Origin: Pseudoxanthomonas sp. J31
GTDB lineage: Bacteria > Pseudomonadota > Gammaproteobacteria > Xanthomonadales > Xanthomonadaceae
Length of the DNA: 64,000 bases
Reading direction: 5' to 3'
NCBI RefSeq assembly: GCF_000510725.1
Contig: NZ_AZNZ01000001.1
Coordinates: forward strand, 124,001 to 188,000
The first letter of the stretch is position 1. Every line of letters starts with the position of its first letter. Position numbers and translations under genes: made by a program. Below are positions 34,955 through 43,908 of the stretch, piece by piece. The notes below the pieces were generated by a model. The model was not told the origin of the DNA, ran no database searches, and saw only the letters and a list, made by a program, of their open reading frames with translations.

Positions 34955-34971
34955 TGCACTAGATTGGTGCA
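34955..34971 (+). promoter_or_regulatory. NtrC site abutting the ntrB start codon
   Basis: TGCACTAGATTGGTGCA matches the NtrC consensus TGCACYA-N3-TGGTGCA at every position. It ends at the base directly before ATG 34972. In enteric glnL a comparable site makes NtrC repress its own operon. The same is likely here. Confidence 0.8.
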
Positions 34972-36030
34972 ATGTCGATGAGCGCCGTAGCCGCACCCAC
35001 CCTCGAACACCTGGCCACGCCCGTGGTCTGGGCCGATGCCCAGGCGCGGATCGCCGGGGTCAATGCCGCCTTCCCGCGCTGGCTGGGGATCGGCCCGCGG
35101 CGCCTGGTCGGGCAGCCGCTGGCGGCGCTGGAGCAGGAGGGCGACGCCCTGGCCCGGTTCCTGGAGCAGGACGAGCGCGAGATCCTGCGCCTGCACCGCA
35201 TCGCCCTGGGCCTGCCCGGCGAGGCCCCGCGTCTGGCCGATGGCTGGGTCACCCGGGTCGAGGGCGGCTGGCTGCTGGAGGCCCATCCCTGCGACGACCT
35301 GACCCTGCCGGACGCGGCCCAGGCCCTGCCCGGGGCGTTGCAGGCCGCGCTCAAGGGCCTGGCCCACGAGTTGCGCAACCCGCTGGCCGGGCTCAAGGGC
35401 GCGGCCCAGCTGCTGTCGCGGCGTGCCGCCAGCCGCCAGGACGATGCCGGCGAGCGCGAGCTGATCGAGCTGATCGGCTCGGAGATCGAGCGCCTGAGCA
35501 GCCTGGTCGACCAGTTGCTGTCGCCGGCGCCGCAGCGGCCGCACGCGCCGTTGAACATCCATGCCGTGCTCGAGCGCGTGCTGCGCCTGGCCGAGGCCGA
35601 GGCCGAGGGCCGCCGCCCGGTGCGCATGCAGCGCGACTACGACCCCTCGATCCCGGAATTCCCCGGCGACGCCGACCGCCTCGCCCAGGCGGTGTGGAAC
35701 CTGGTCAACAACGCTTTGCAGGCGGGAGCCTCGACCATCATCCTGCGCACCCGCTTCGAGCATGGCCTCAACATCCGCGACCACCTGCACGCACGCGCGC
35801 TGCGGGTGGAGATCGTGGACGACGGCCGCGGGGTGCCGGAGGAGCTGGCCGAGCACCTGTTCCTGCCGCTGGTCAGCGGCCGCGCCGAGGGCACCGGCCT
35901 GGGGCTGGCCCTGGCCCACCAGGTGGCGCGCGAGCACCGCGGCACCCTGACCTTCCGTTCCCGCCCCGGCCATACCGTTTTCACCCTGCTGCTGCCGCAG
36001 ACCGAGCCTGAAGGAGAGACCGCCGCATGA
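34972..36030 (+). CDS. ntrB: Nitrogen sensor kinase NtrB
   Basis: A 352-residue cytoplasmic histidine kinase/phosphatase without membrane segments. A PAS-like sensor region (about residues 5-110) precedes the phosphorylated His in HELRNPLAGLKGAAQLL (His near 137) and an ATPase domain with the N box WNLVNNALQAGA, DDGRGVP and the glycine-rich GTGLGLALAHQVA. It phosphorylates NtrC when nitrogen is short and dephosphorylates it under PII control. A second ATG at 34978 is possible. Its stop overlaps the ntrC ATG, so the two are translated as a pair. Confidence 0.95.
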   Translation: MSMSAVAAPTLEHLATPVVWADAQARIAGVNAAFPRWLGIGPRRLVGQPLAALEQEGDALARFLEQDEREILRLHRIALGLPGEAPRLADGWVTRVEGGWLLEAHPCDDLTLPDAAQALPGALQAALKGLAHELRNPLAGLKGAAQLLSRRAASRQDDAGERELIELIGSEIERLSSLVDQLLSPAPQRPHAPLNIHAVLERVLRLAEAEAEGRRPVRMQRDYDPSIPEFPGDADRLAQAVWNLVNNALQAGASTIILRTRFEHGLNIRDHLHARALRVEIVDDGRGVPEELAEHLFLPLVSGRAEGTGLGLALAHQVAREHRGTLTFRSRPGHTVFTLLLPQTEPEGETAA

Positions 36031-37457
36031 ATTCCGAGAGCCGCCGCGTCTGGGTGGTGGACGACGACCGCTCGGTGCGCTTCGTGCTGGCGACCGCGCT
36101 GCGCGACGCCGGCTACGAGGTGGACGGCTTCGAGAACGCCGCCAGCGCGCTGGCGGCACTGCGCGTGCGTGGCGCCCCGGACCTGCTGTTCACCGACGTG
36201 CGCATGCCCGGCGACGACGGCCTCAAGCTGCTGGACCGGCTCAAGTCCGCGCACCCGCAGCTGCCGGTGATCGTGATGAGCGCCTACACCGACGTGGCCA
36301 GCACCGCCTCGGCCTTCCGCGGCGGCGCCCACGAGTTCCTGTCCAAGCCGTTCGACCTGGACGACGCGGTGGCGCTGGCCGCACGCGCGCTGCCGGCCGA
36401 GGGCGCGCCGCCACCGCCGCCGGTGCCGGCCGCCGCCGCCGAGGAGGCCGCCAGCCAGGAGCTGATCGGCGACACCCCGGCCATGCGCGCGCTGTTCCGC
36501 GCGATCGGCCGCCTGGCCCAGGCGCCGCTGTCGGTGCTGATCACCGGCGAGACCGGCACCGGCAAGGAACTGGTCGCCAGCGCCCTGCACCGCGAGTCGC
36601 CGCGCGCCGATGGCCCGTTCGTGGCGCTCAACACCGCCGCGATCCCGGCCGAGCTGCTGGAGAGCGAACTGTTCGGGCACGAGGCCGGCGCCTTCACCGG
36701 CGCGCAGAAGCGGCACGTGGGCCGCTTCGAGCAGGCCAACGGCGGCACCCTGTTCCTGGACGAGATCGGCGACATGCCGGCCTCGCTGCAGACCCGCCTG
36801 CTGCGCGTGCTGGCCGAGGGCGAGTTCTTCCGCGTGGGCGGCCGCGAGCTGATCCGGGTGGACGTGCGGGTGATCGCCGCCACCCACCAGGACCTGGAGG
36901 CGCTGGTGCAGCAGGGCCGCTTCCGCGCCGACCTGCTGCACCGGCTCAACGTGGTGCGGCTGCAGATCCCGGCCCTGCGCGAGCGCCGCGGCGACATCCC
37001 GCTGCTGGCCACCACCTTCCTGCACCGCGCCTCGCGCAAGCTCGGCGGCGGCGCCAAGCGCTTCGAGCCGGCGGCGCTGGCCGCGCTGCAGGCGATGGAC
37101 TGGCCGGGCAACGTACGCGAGCTGCAGAACCTGTGCTGGCGCCTGGCCGCGCTGGCCCCGGGCGAAACCATCACCCTGGAGGACCTGCAGGTGCTGCAAG
37201 CACCGGTGGCGGCGCCGCCGGCGGCGCCGGCCAGCGCCGCGCAGTGGGACATGCAGCTGCGGCAATGGGCGCTGGACTGCCTGCGCGCCGGCGCCCGCGA
37301 CCTGCACGCCGAGGCGCGCGAACGCTTCGACCGGGCCCTGCTCAACGCCGCCCTGGAACACACCGGCGGCCGCCGGGTGGAAGCGGCGGCGCTGCTGGGC
37401 GTGGGCCGCAACACCGTCACCCGCAAGCTGGGCCCGGGGCGCCGCCGCGAGCGCTGA
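36027..37457 (+). CDS. ntrC: Nitrogen regulator NtrC, sigma-54 activator
   Basis: A 476-residue response regulator. The receiver domain has the phosphorylation Asp in LLFTDVRMPG (about residue 54). The AAA sigma-54 activation domain shows Walker A GETGTGKE, the sigma-54-contact GAFTGA loop and Walker B GGTLFLDEIGD. A Fis-type helix-turn-helix (RVEAAALLGVGRNTVTRKL) ends the protein. Phosphorylated NtrC should bind the sites before glnA and before ntrB described above. ATG 36027 overlaps the ntrB stop by ATGA. The linker after the receiver has a proline/alanine run. Confidence 0.96.
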   Translation: MNSESRRVWVVDDDRSVRFVLATALRDAGYEVDGFENAASALAALRVRGAPDLLFTDVRMPGDDGLKLLDRLKSAHPQLPVIVMSAYTDVASTASAFRGGAHEFLSKPFDLDDAVALAARALPAEGAPPPPPVPAAAAEEAASQELIGDTPAMRALFRAIGRLAQAPLSVLITGETGTGKELVASALHRESPRADGPFVALNTAAIPAELLESELFGHEAGAFTGAQKRHVGRFEQANGGTLFLDEIGDMPASLQTRLLRVLAEGEFFRVGGRELIRVDVRVIAATHQDLEALVQQGRFRADLLHRLNVVRLQIPALRERRGDIPLLATTFLHRASRKLGGGAKRFEPAALAALQAMDWPGNVRELQNLCWRLAALAPGETITLEDLQVLQAPVAAPPAAPASAAQWDMQLRQWALDCLRAGARDLHAEARERFDRALLNAALEHTGGRRVEAAALLGVGRNTVTRKLGPGRRRER

Positions 37458-37577
37458 GCGGCGTGGCCCCGCTGCGGTGCGGGCGCGCCGTCGCGGATGG
37501 GGGGCCGCTGCCCTTGATTGCCCGGCAACGCGCCAGCGGACACCATGGCGGTCCGTTCCACTGACCGGTGCACGTGC

Positions 37578-38165
37578 ATGAAGACTCCCGCCCATCCGCG
37601 AATCGCATTGCCCGCCCTGGCGGCCCTGGCCCTGCTGGCCGGCTGCAGCACCACCGAGCCGGTGGCCCCGGCACCGCCGGCGCCGGCCGAGCCGGTCGCC
37701 ACCAGCACCGCGCAGGAAGCGCGCGTGGCGCTGGCCTCGGCCTCCGGCAGCCGGGTCAGCGGCACCCTGGTCCTGGTGCCGATGGACGGCGGCGTGCACG
37801 TGCGCGGCCAGGTCGGCGGGCTGCCGGCCAACGGCCAGTTCGGTTTCCACGTGCACGAAAAGGGCGATTGCAGCGCGGCCGACGCCACCAGCACCGGCAG
37901 CCACTTCAACCCGGCCGGTGCCCCGCACGGCCGCGCCGGCAGCGGCGCCCACCATGGCGGGGACATGGACAACATCAGCAGCGACGCCGAGGGCGTGGCC
38001 ACGGTCGATGCGCACCTGCTAGGGGTGACCCTGGGCGGCGGCGCGGCCAACGACATCGCCGGGCGCGCGGTGATCGTGCATGCCGACCCGGACGACTACC
38101 AGAGCCAGCCCACCGGCAACGCCGGCGCGCGCGTGGCCTGCGGGGTGATCAAGGTCGTGCGCTGA
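37578..38165 (+). CDS. sodC: Copper/zinc superoxide dismutase lipoprotein
   Basis: A 195-residue periplasmic superoxide dismutase that converts superoxide to hydrogen peroxide and oxygen. The lipobox LLAGC (Cys near residue 19) predicts a lipid anchor. A Pro/Ala-rich spacer follows. The dismutase barrel has the copper ligands in FHVHEKGDC, His in SHFNPAG, the bridging/zinc region GAHHGGDMDN, and IVHADPDDY. The conserved Cys pair is present (Cys near 99 and 189). ATG 37578 is the best start by signal-peptide position. It lies alone between ntrC and a minus-strand gene. Confidence 0.93.
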   Translation: MKTPAHPRIALPALAALALLAGCSTTEPVAPAPPAPAEPVATSTAQEARVALASASGSRVSGTLVLVPMDGGVHVRGQVGGLPANGQFGFHVHEKGDCSAADATSTGSHFNPAGAPHGRAGSGAHHGGDMDNISSDAEGVATVDAHLLGVTLGGGAANDIAGRAVIVHADPDDYQSQPTGNAGARVACGVIKVVR

Positions 38166-38175
38166 GCGGCACCAG

Positions 38176-38205
38176 GGCCCTCCCCTCCGGCGGACGGAGG
38201 GGGCC
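38176..38205 (+). terminator. GC-rich stem-loop after sodC
   Basis: CCCCTCCG (38182-38189) pairs with CGGAGGGG (38195-38202) around five bases, 17 bases after the sodC stop; outer bases can pair further with a bulge. The T-run is missing. It may be the sodC terminator. The remaining DNA up to 38354 shows no gene. Confidence 0.45.
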
Positions 38206-38354
38206 GGGTCCCGGGCCGCGCGCGAAAACCCGCGCTGCAAGGCGGCGCGGCCGGGGCCACGGTCCGGGCCGCGCTCCGGTGTGCAGGGGCGTGGACGCAT
38301 CCGCCGCACGCGGGCGGGAAGACGCCGCAACGGCTGCGGGATGCAGCCTGCGGA

Positions 38355-39242
38355 TCAGGCCGCTTGCGAAAGCAGGGCGCGCGCGTCCTGCTGGCCGTTG
38401 GCGTGCACGTACAGCACCGGGATGCCGTGTGCCTCCAGCACCGCGGCCAGCTGCCGCTGGCGCGCCAGGAACAGCTCGTACAGCCGCTGCAGGCGCTCGC
38501 ACTCGCCTTCGCCCGGGGTGCCGCCGTGGTAGTGCGCGCACCAGCCGGCCGGGTCGAACAGGGCCATGCGCGCCTCGCCGTCGGCCAGCCGCAGCAGCGG
38601 TTCGGGGCCGGCGTCCAGCCATTCCTCCGAGCCCGGCGCCAGCAGCGCCGCCTCGATCAGGTTCCACAGCGCCGACAGGCCCTGGTTGTCGTACTGCATG
38701 GCCATCATCGCCGCGAGGTCGTGGGCGCTGAGGTAGCGCGCATGCTCGATCCGGGCGCGGAAGCCGTCCTGCGCCAGCAGCGCGGTGTCGGCACCGGCCA
38801 TGCCCTGCGGCAGCAGGCTTTCCTCCAGCGCGCCGGCGACCACCGCCAGGGTCTGCGGCTCGCCGGCGAGGATGAAGGGCAGCACGCGCAGGCCGCCGCC
38901 GGTCAGGGCCGGGTCGGCCTGCAGCGGCAGCGGGACGTCGCCGTCCGCATCGGTGCCGAAGGCGACCACGCGCGGGCCCTGTTTGCGGCCCGGGGCACGC
39001 ATGTGCAGCTCCTCCAGCCGGCGGTGCAGCGACCAGCCCGGGCGCAGGGCCTCGGCCGGGTCGAAGTGGGCGGCGGCCAGGACCAGGTCCAGCGAGGCGA
39101 CGTCCGGCACCAGCCGCGCCAGGTCGCGGCCCACGGCCACCGCCAGGGTGCCGGCCTCTTCCTGGGACAGCGCGGCGCGGCCGGGCGCCTGCCCCCCGGC
39201 CAGCTCCAGCGCGAACACGCCACGGAACACGGTGTCAGCCAC
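38355..39242 (-). CDS. Conserved-looking protein of unknown function
   Basis: A 295-residue soluble protein with no signal peptide or membrane segment. I do not recognise a domain. It is rich in Ala, Leu and acidic residues, with a long N-terminal region containing PDVASLDLVLAAAHFDPAE and a patterned C-terminus (RLQRLYELFLARQRQLAAVLEAHG) that may form a helical hairpin. A segment near residue 230, RMALFDPAGWCAHYHGG, is unusual for its Trp/Tyr/His content. Codon use is like that of its neighbours, so recent transfer is unlikely. It is divergent from fadI and starts at ATG 39242. Confidence 0.75.
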   Translation of the reverse strand: MADTVFRGVFALELAGGQAPGRAALSQEEAGTLAVAVGRDLARLVPDVASLDLVLAAAHFDPAEALRPGWSLHRRLEELHMRAPGRKQGPRVVAFGTDADGDVPLPLQADPALTGGGLRVLPFILAGEPQTLAVVAGALEESLLPQGMAGADTALLAQDGFRARIEHARYLSAHDLAAMMAMQYDNQGLSALWNLIEAALLAPGSEEWLDAGPEPLLRLADGEARMALFDPAGWCAHYHGGTPGEGECERLQRLYELFLARQRQLAAVLEAHGIPVLYVHANGQQDARALLSQAA

Positions 39243-39410
39243 GCGTAGTCCTCCGCCGGGAAGGGTGGGACTGGCGGCGCGGGCCGCCGTTCATCGCGAA
39301 ATGGGTCTGCATCGTTGGCCGCCTGACGGCTGGGGGATACACTTCGGCCATTATGCATTCGGTCGCGTATGCAGACCGTAATCCCGATGGAATCCACCCG
39401 AGGTCATCCC

Positions 39411-40688
39411 ATGCCATCCACCCGCCCCGTCGCCATCCTCGGCGGCGTCCGCATCCCGTTCTGCCGCCAGAACACCGCCTACTCCGACGTGGGCAACCTC
39501 GGCATGTCGGTGCGCACCCTGGGGGCGCTGGTCGAGCGCTTCGGCCTGCACGGGCAGCAGCTGGGCGAGGTGGCCATGGGCGCGGTCATCAAGCACTCCT
39601 CGGACTGGAACCTGGGCCGCGAGGCGGCGCTGTCGTCGGGCCTGTCGCCGCTGACCCCGGGCATCACCCTGCAGCGCGCCTGCGGCACCAGCCTGGATTC
39701 GATCATCACCATCGCCAACAAGATCGCGGTCGGGCAGATCGACTCGGGCATCGGCGGCGGCTCGGACACCACCTCCGACGTGCCGATCGTCTACGGCAAG
39801 AAGCTGCGCGCGCGCCTGCTGGCCGCCAACCGCGGCAAGACCTTCAAGGACAAGCTGGCCGCATTCAAGGGTTTCCGCCTGTCCGAACTCAAGCCCGAGT
39901 TCCCGGGCGTGGCCGAGCCGCGCACCGGCAAGAGCATGGGCGACCACTGCGAGGACATGGCCAAGCAGTGGAACATCTCGCGTGACTCGCAGGACGAGTG
40001 GGCGGTGTCCTCGCACAGGAAGCTGGCCGCCGCCTACGAGCGCGGCTTCTTCTCCGACCTGATCGCGCCGTTCCGCGGCGTGGAGCGCGACAACATCCTG
40101 CGTCCGGACACCTCGCTGGAGAAGCTGGCCACGCTCAAGCCGGCGTTCGACAAGACCTCCGGCCGCGGCACCCTGACCGCCGCCAACTCGACCCCGCTGA
40201 CCGACGGCGCCGCGGCGGTGCTGCTGTCCACCGAGGAGTGGGCCCGCGCCCACGGCCACGAGCCGCTGGCCTACCTGCGCGACGCGCACGTGTCGGCGGT
40301 GGACTTCGTCCACGGCGAGGGCCTGCTGATGGCGCCGACCGTGGCGGTGGCCGAGATGCTCCGCCGCAACAACCTGACCCTGCAGGACTTCGACATCTAC
40401 GAGATCCACGAGGCCTTCGCCGCGCAGGTGCTGTGCACCCTGCGCGCCTGGGAGAGCGAGGACTACTGCCGCACCCGCCTGGGCCTGGACGCGCCGCTGG
40501 GCCGGATCGACCCGGAGAAGATCAACCCGGTCGGTTCCTCGCTGGCCACCGGCCATCCGTTCGCCGCCACCGGCGCGCGCATCATCGCCACCGCGGCCAA
40601 GCAGCTGGCCGAGCGCGGCGGCGGCCGCGCCCTGGTCTCGATCTGCACCGCCGGCGGCATGGGCGTGGTGGCGATCGTCGAGCGCTGA
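39411..40688 (+). CDS. fadI: Acetyl-CoA C-acyltransferase, FadI-type
   Basis: A 425-residue thiolase of the longer FadI/trifunctional-protein beta class. It carries the nucleophilic Cys in QRACGTSLD (about residue 95), the EIHEAFAAQVL loop, the His in GHPFAATGAR (about 380) and the Cys in SICTAGGMG (about 412). It releases acetyl-CoA from 3-ketoacyl-CoA in beta-oxidation. No fadJ partner gene is adjacent in the window. ATG 39411 has GAGG at a suitable distance; an upstream in-frame ATG (39369) adds an unsupported tail. A strong terminator follows. Confidence 0.9.
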   Translation: MPSTRPVAILGGVRIPFCRQNTAYSDVGNLGMSVRTLGALVERFGLHGQQLGEVAMGAVIKHSSDWNLGREAALSSGLSPLTPGITLQRACGTSLDSIITIANKIAVGQIDSGIGGGSDTTSDVPIVYGKKLRARLLAANRGKTFKDKLAAFKGFRLSELKPEFPGVAEPRTGKSMGDHCEDMAKQWNISRDSQDEWAVSSHRKLAAAYERGFFSDLIAPFRGVERDNILRPDTSLEKLATLKPAFDKTSGRGTLTAANSTPLTDGAAAVLLSTEEWARAHGHEPLAYLRDAHVSAVDFVHGEGLLMAPTVAVAEMLRRNNLTLQDFDIYEIHEAFAAQVLCTLRAWESEDYCRTRLGLDAPLGRIDPEKINPVGSSLATGHPFAATGARIIATAAKQLAERGGGRALVSICTAGGMGVVAIVER

Positions 40689-40710
40689 TCCCGGCGCCGG
40701 CGCAACGAAG

Positions 40711-40740
40711 AAAGGCGGCCCTGGGGCCGCCTTTCCTTTT
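40711..40740. terminator. Intrinsic terminator between fadI and hemY
   Basis: AAAGGCGGCC (40711-40720) pairs perfectly with GGCCGCCTTT (40725-40734) around four bases, and CCTTTT follows. On the other strand an A/G-rich left flank gives a weaker T-stretch, so it may serve both converging transcripts. Confidence 0.85.
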
Positions 40741-40770
40741 CCGGGTCGCCGGGATCCGCGCCGCGGCGGA

Positions 40771-42027
40771 TCACTCCACCAGCCGCGGCAGGCCGTTGGC
40801 GTCGCGTTCCTCCGGGGCGGCGTCGGCCGGCGGCTGGAGCAGGCGCGCCGGCAGCGGTTGCACCGGTTCGCCGCGTCCTGCCAGCAGCGCGTTGGCGTAG
40901 GCCTGCGCGGCCAGGGCGTGGTCGCCGGCCTCGGCCAGGCCGTCGCCCAGCAGTTCCCAGGCCTCGGCGCCGGCGCCCTGTTCCAGCGCCCGCTGCAGGA
41001 AGTCGCGCGCCTGCGGCCACTGCTCCTGCTGCCTTGCCAGGCGCGCCAGCGCCACCAGCAGCGCCGGGCTGCCCGGGTGCTGCTGCAGCCAGCGCTGGGC
41101 GCTGGCCCGGCGCGAATCCACGTGGCCGACCGGCAGCCGCGCGTACAGGTCCACCAGCTCCTCGTCCCAGTGCGCGTCCAGCGCCTGCTCCAGGTGGCGC
41201 ATGGCCGCCTCGTGCCAGCCCAGCGCGGCGGCGCGGCGGGCATAGGCCCCGACCACCGCCGGCTCGGTGCGCAGGGTCTTGGGCATGGCTTCCCAGCGCT
41301 CGGCCAGCAGGTTGGCGTCGTCGGTCTCCTCCAGCGAGGCGGCCGCCAGGTCGAGCTCCAGGGTGGCCAGCTCGTCGGCCGGCAGCACTGCCTGCTGGCG
41401 CAGCGCGCCGAGCAGGCCGTAGGCCTCGCCGGCGCGGTGCACCGCGGCCAGGGCGCGGGCGCGCAACAGCAGGCCGCGCGGCGGCAGCGGCTGCGCCTCG
41501 GCCACGTCCAGCGCGTTGATCGCGTCCACCGGACGGCCGCGCGCCAGCATGCGCTCGCCCTGCAGCACCGCGTGCAGCACCGGGTCGCGCTGCGCCAGCT
41601 GCGCCAGCCACTGCGCGGCCGCGGCCTCGTCGCCGCGCGCATCGGCCGCGCGCACCGCGCCGGCCAGGGCCAGGGTGCCGGCCTCGGCATCGTCGGCGGC
41701 ATTGCCGAGCAGGCGTTCGCCCTGGCTCCAGCGACCGCCGTAGACCGCGCGCATGCCCTCGATCAGGCGCCCGCGGCCCTGGCGCTTGCGGTAGCGGCCC
41801 CAGGCGCGGAACGGCAGCCGCAGCAGGTGCCAGGCCGCGCCCAGCACCACCAGCGCCAGCGCCGCCAGGGCGATGGCCACCGGCAGGCTGGTGCTGTAGT
41901 CGTAACCGCCGGTGCGCACGATCACCCGGCCCAGCGCGGCCGGGTCCTGCTGCGCGATCCATTGCGCGGCCAGCACGCCCAGCACCGCCGCGACCAGCAA
42001 CGCCACCAGCCATCGATACGGCTTCAT
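40771..42027 (-). CDS. hemY: HemY-type haem-biosynthesis-associated membrane protein
   Basis: A 418-residue inner-membrane protein with two N-terminal helices (about residues 7-25 and 45-65) around the short loop with GYDYSTSL. A TPR-rich cytoplasmic or periplasmic part follows: repeated helical pairs such as RGLLLRARALAAVHRAGEAYGLL and WELLGDGLAEAGDHALAAQAYANALLAG. This is the proteobacterial HemY, not the Gram-positive protoporphyrinogen oxidase of the same name. Its exact function is unclear, although it is linked to haem synthesis. ATG 42027 overlaps the hemX stop by ATGA, so the genes are coupled. Confidence 0.88.
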   Translation of the reverse strand: MKPYRWLVALLVAAVLGVLAAQWIAQQDPAALGRVIVRTGGYDYSTSLPVAIALAALALVVLGAAWHLLRLPFRAWGRYRKRQGRGRLIEGMRAVYGGRWSQGERLLGNAADDAEAGTLALAGAVRAADARGDEAAAAQWLAQLAQRDPVLHAVLQGERMLARGRPVDAINALDVAEAQPLPPRGLLLRARALAAVHRAGEAYGLLGALRQQAVLPADELATLELDLAAASLEETDDANLLAERWEAMPKTLRTEPAVVGAYARRAAALGWHEAAMRHLEQALDAHWDEELVDLYARLPVGHVDSRRASAQRWLQQHPGSPALLVALARLARQQEQWPQARDFLQRALEQGAGAEAWELLGDGLAEAGDHALAAQAYANALLAGRGEPVQPLPARLLQPPADAAPEERDANGLPRLVE

Positions 42028-43001
42028 TGCACACTCCTCGCTTCGCGCGCGGCCCGCAGCTGCAGCAGGGTGGCTTCCAGCACCGGTTCCTGCAGTTCCA
42101 GCGGCTGGCCGCGCAAGGCCTGCAGTTGACCCTGAACCTCGCGCAGGGCGGGTGAATCCGGCCACAACCGGCGGATCGCCGCCTGCGCGCGCTGCAGCGC
42201 CGAACCGAACGCCGGCGCGTCGCCGCGCTCGAGCGCGGCGCGGGCCAGGGTCAGCTCCAGCTGCAGGGTGGTTTCGGCGGCGATGCGCTCGCTGCCGGTC
42301 AGCAGTTCGTGGCTGCCGGCCGGGCGCACCTGCACCAGCGGCGCCAGCGCGCGCTGCCACCACGGTTGCGGGCGGCCTTCGTCGGCCGCCGGGGCTTCCA
42401 GCGGCAGGTCGGCCAGGCGCGCGGCCACCGCGTCCAGGCGCGCGGCGATGGCCGCGCGCGGGCCGGGGCCGAGCCGGTCCAGCGCGGCGCGCTCCTCGGC
42501 CAGGGTCTGGCGCAGGTTGAGCAGGCCGGGGTCGTGCAGGCCCTCGAGCAGGCTGGCGGCCAGCGCGTAGGCGCGGCGCGCGCCTTCCACGTCGCCGGCG
42601 ATGCGCAGGCGCTGTGCACCCATCACCAGCAGCAGCTCGGCCTCGTCCAGGCGCGCGCTGCGGCTGCCGTCGCGGCTGCTGGCGGCCAGCCGCGCGACGT
42701 TGTCCTCCAGCAGCGCGTTGCGCTGGCCCAGGCCCAGTACCTCGTCGCGCAGCACGCGGTTGGCATTGGACGCATCACGGATCAGGCGCGACTGGGTGGC
42801 CAGGTCGCTGCGCAGGTTGTCCATGCGCGCGATCAGGGTTTCCAGCTGGCGCGCCTGGTCGGCGTTGCGGTCGTGCAGGCGCGCCTGTTGCTGGCGCCAG
42901 GCATGCCAGGCGAAGGCGCCGGCCAGCACCAGTACGAGCGGGACCAGCAGCCACGCGAGCGCGCGCGTGGATGGCCGGCGGGAAGGGGGAGTCTCGTTCA
43001 C
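42024..43001 (-). CDS. hemX: HemX-like membrane protein
   Basis: A 325-residue protein with one N-terminal membrane helix (about residues 14-34, LAWLLVPLVLVLAGAFAW). A coiled-coil stretch (about 40-95, LHDRNADQARQLETLIARMD and onward) and a helical domain follow. This is the layout of proteobacterial HemX, encoded between hemD and hemY. It is often annotated as a methyltransferase, but no such motif is visible. GTG 43001 has AGGA 8 bases upstream. The longer frame to 43109 overlaps hemD and is less likely. Confidence 0.82.
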   Translation of the reverse strand: MNETPPSRRPSTRALAWLLVPLVLVLAGAFAWHAWRQQQARLHDRNADQARQLETLIARMDNLRSDLATQSRLIRDASNANRVLRDEVLGLGQRNALLEDNVARLAASSRDGSRSARLDEAELLLVMGAQRLRIAGDVEGARRAYALAASLLEGLHDPGLLNLRQTLAEERAALDRLGPGPRAAIAARLDAVAARLADLPLEAPAADEGRPQPWWQRALAPLVQVRPAGSHELLTGSERIAAETTLQLELTLARAALERGDAPAFGSALQRAQAAIRRLWPDSPALREVQGQLQALRGQPLELQEPVLEATLLQLRAAREARSVQ

Positions 43002-43098
43002 GGCTGCATCCTGTTCGGCCGGGCGGGGGGTGCCGCGCTCCAGGCGGCCATCCGGCCAGCGGCAAGCATCGCTTGGCCGCCGCCGCGCCCGCAAGGAC

Positions 43099-43851
43099 TC
43101 ACCCGGCAACCAGCTGTTGCGCCAGCGCCGCCAGTGCCGCCGGGCGCGGGCTGGCGGCGGAGGCGACGCGGGCGAAGCCGCGCGCGCGCGCCAGTTCCGC
43201 CAGGCGTTCGCTGGCGGCGGCCACGGCGCAGCGGCGCAGGACCGCGACCGCGTCCTCCGGCCAGCCGTCCAGCACCCGTTCCAGCGCCTCGCCGCTGCTG
43301 ACCGCCACGCAGGCCGGGCCCTGCAGCGCGCGCAGCGCGGCCAGCGCGCGCGGCGCCGGCGGCAGCGGCTCCCTGCGGTAGACGTCGGCGCGCAGCACCC
43401 GCGCGCCGCGGCCTTCCAGCGTCGGCGCGATCATCCCGCGTCCGCCCGGGGCGGTGACCAGGCCGACGCTGGCGGGCGCGGCCAGCGCGGGCAGCGCCAG
43501 CACGCCCTCGCTGTCCATCCGCGCCGGGGCCTGCGCCCGGGCCACGCCGGCGCGGCGCAGGGCGGCGGCGCTGCCGGCGCCCACCGCCAGCCAGGCCTGG
43601 CCGGGACCCGGCCGCAGCGGGCGCAGGGCCGCGGCGGCGCGCACCGCCGCCGGGCTGGTGAACAGCACCGCCTCGCAGGCCAGGGCCGCGTCGAGCGCGC
43701 GGCGGGCATCGTCGTCGTCGCAGGGGCGCAACGCCCACGGCGACAGCGCCAGCAGGCGCGCGCCATGCCGCGCGGCGGCGCGGCGCATGGCGTCGTGGCC
43801 GCCGGCGGGGCGCAGCGAGACCAGGGTCCAGGGCGGAGGGGGTGCAGGCAT
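43099..43851 (-). CDS. hemD: Uroporphyrinogen-III synthase
   Basis: A 250-residue cytoplasmic enzyme that cyclises hydroxymethylbilane to uroporphyrinogen III. It has the two-domain HemD fold. The first half has VLFTSPAAVRAA and the second half has the weakly conserved VAVSSGEALERVL and CAVAAASERLAELARARG. HemD sequences are very divergent, so the call rests on these motifs plus the following hemX and hemY. hemC is not next to it in this window. ATG 43851 is the best start; the open frame continues upstream without a protein-like sequence. Confidence 0.85.
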   Translation of the reverse strand: MPAPPPPWTLVSLRPAGGHDAMRRAAARHGARLLALSPWALRPCDDDDARRALDAALACEAVLFTSPAAVRAAAALRPLRPGPGQAWLAVGAGSAAALRRAGVARAQAPARMDSEGVLALPALAAPASVGLVTAPGGRGMIAPTLEGRGARVLRADVYRREPLPPAPRALAALRALQGPACVAVSSGEALERVLDGWPEDAVAVLRRCAVAAASERLAELARARGFARVASAASPRPAALAALAQQLVAG

Positions 43852-43908
43852 CCGCGCATTATGCGGGCCGCGGACCGGCCCGGGCCGGGCTTCCGCTACC
43901 CTTTGCCG

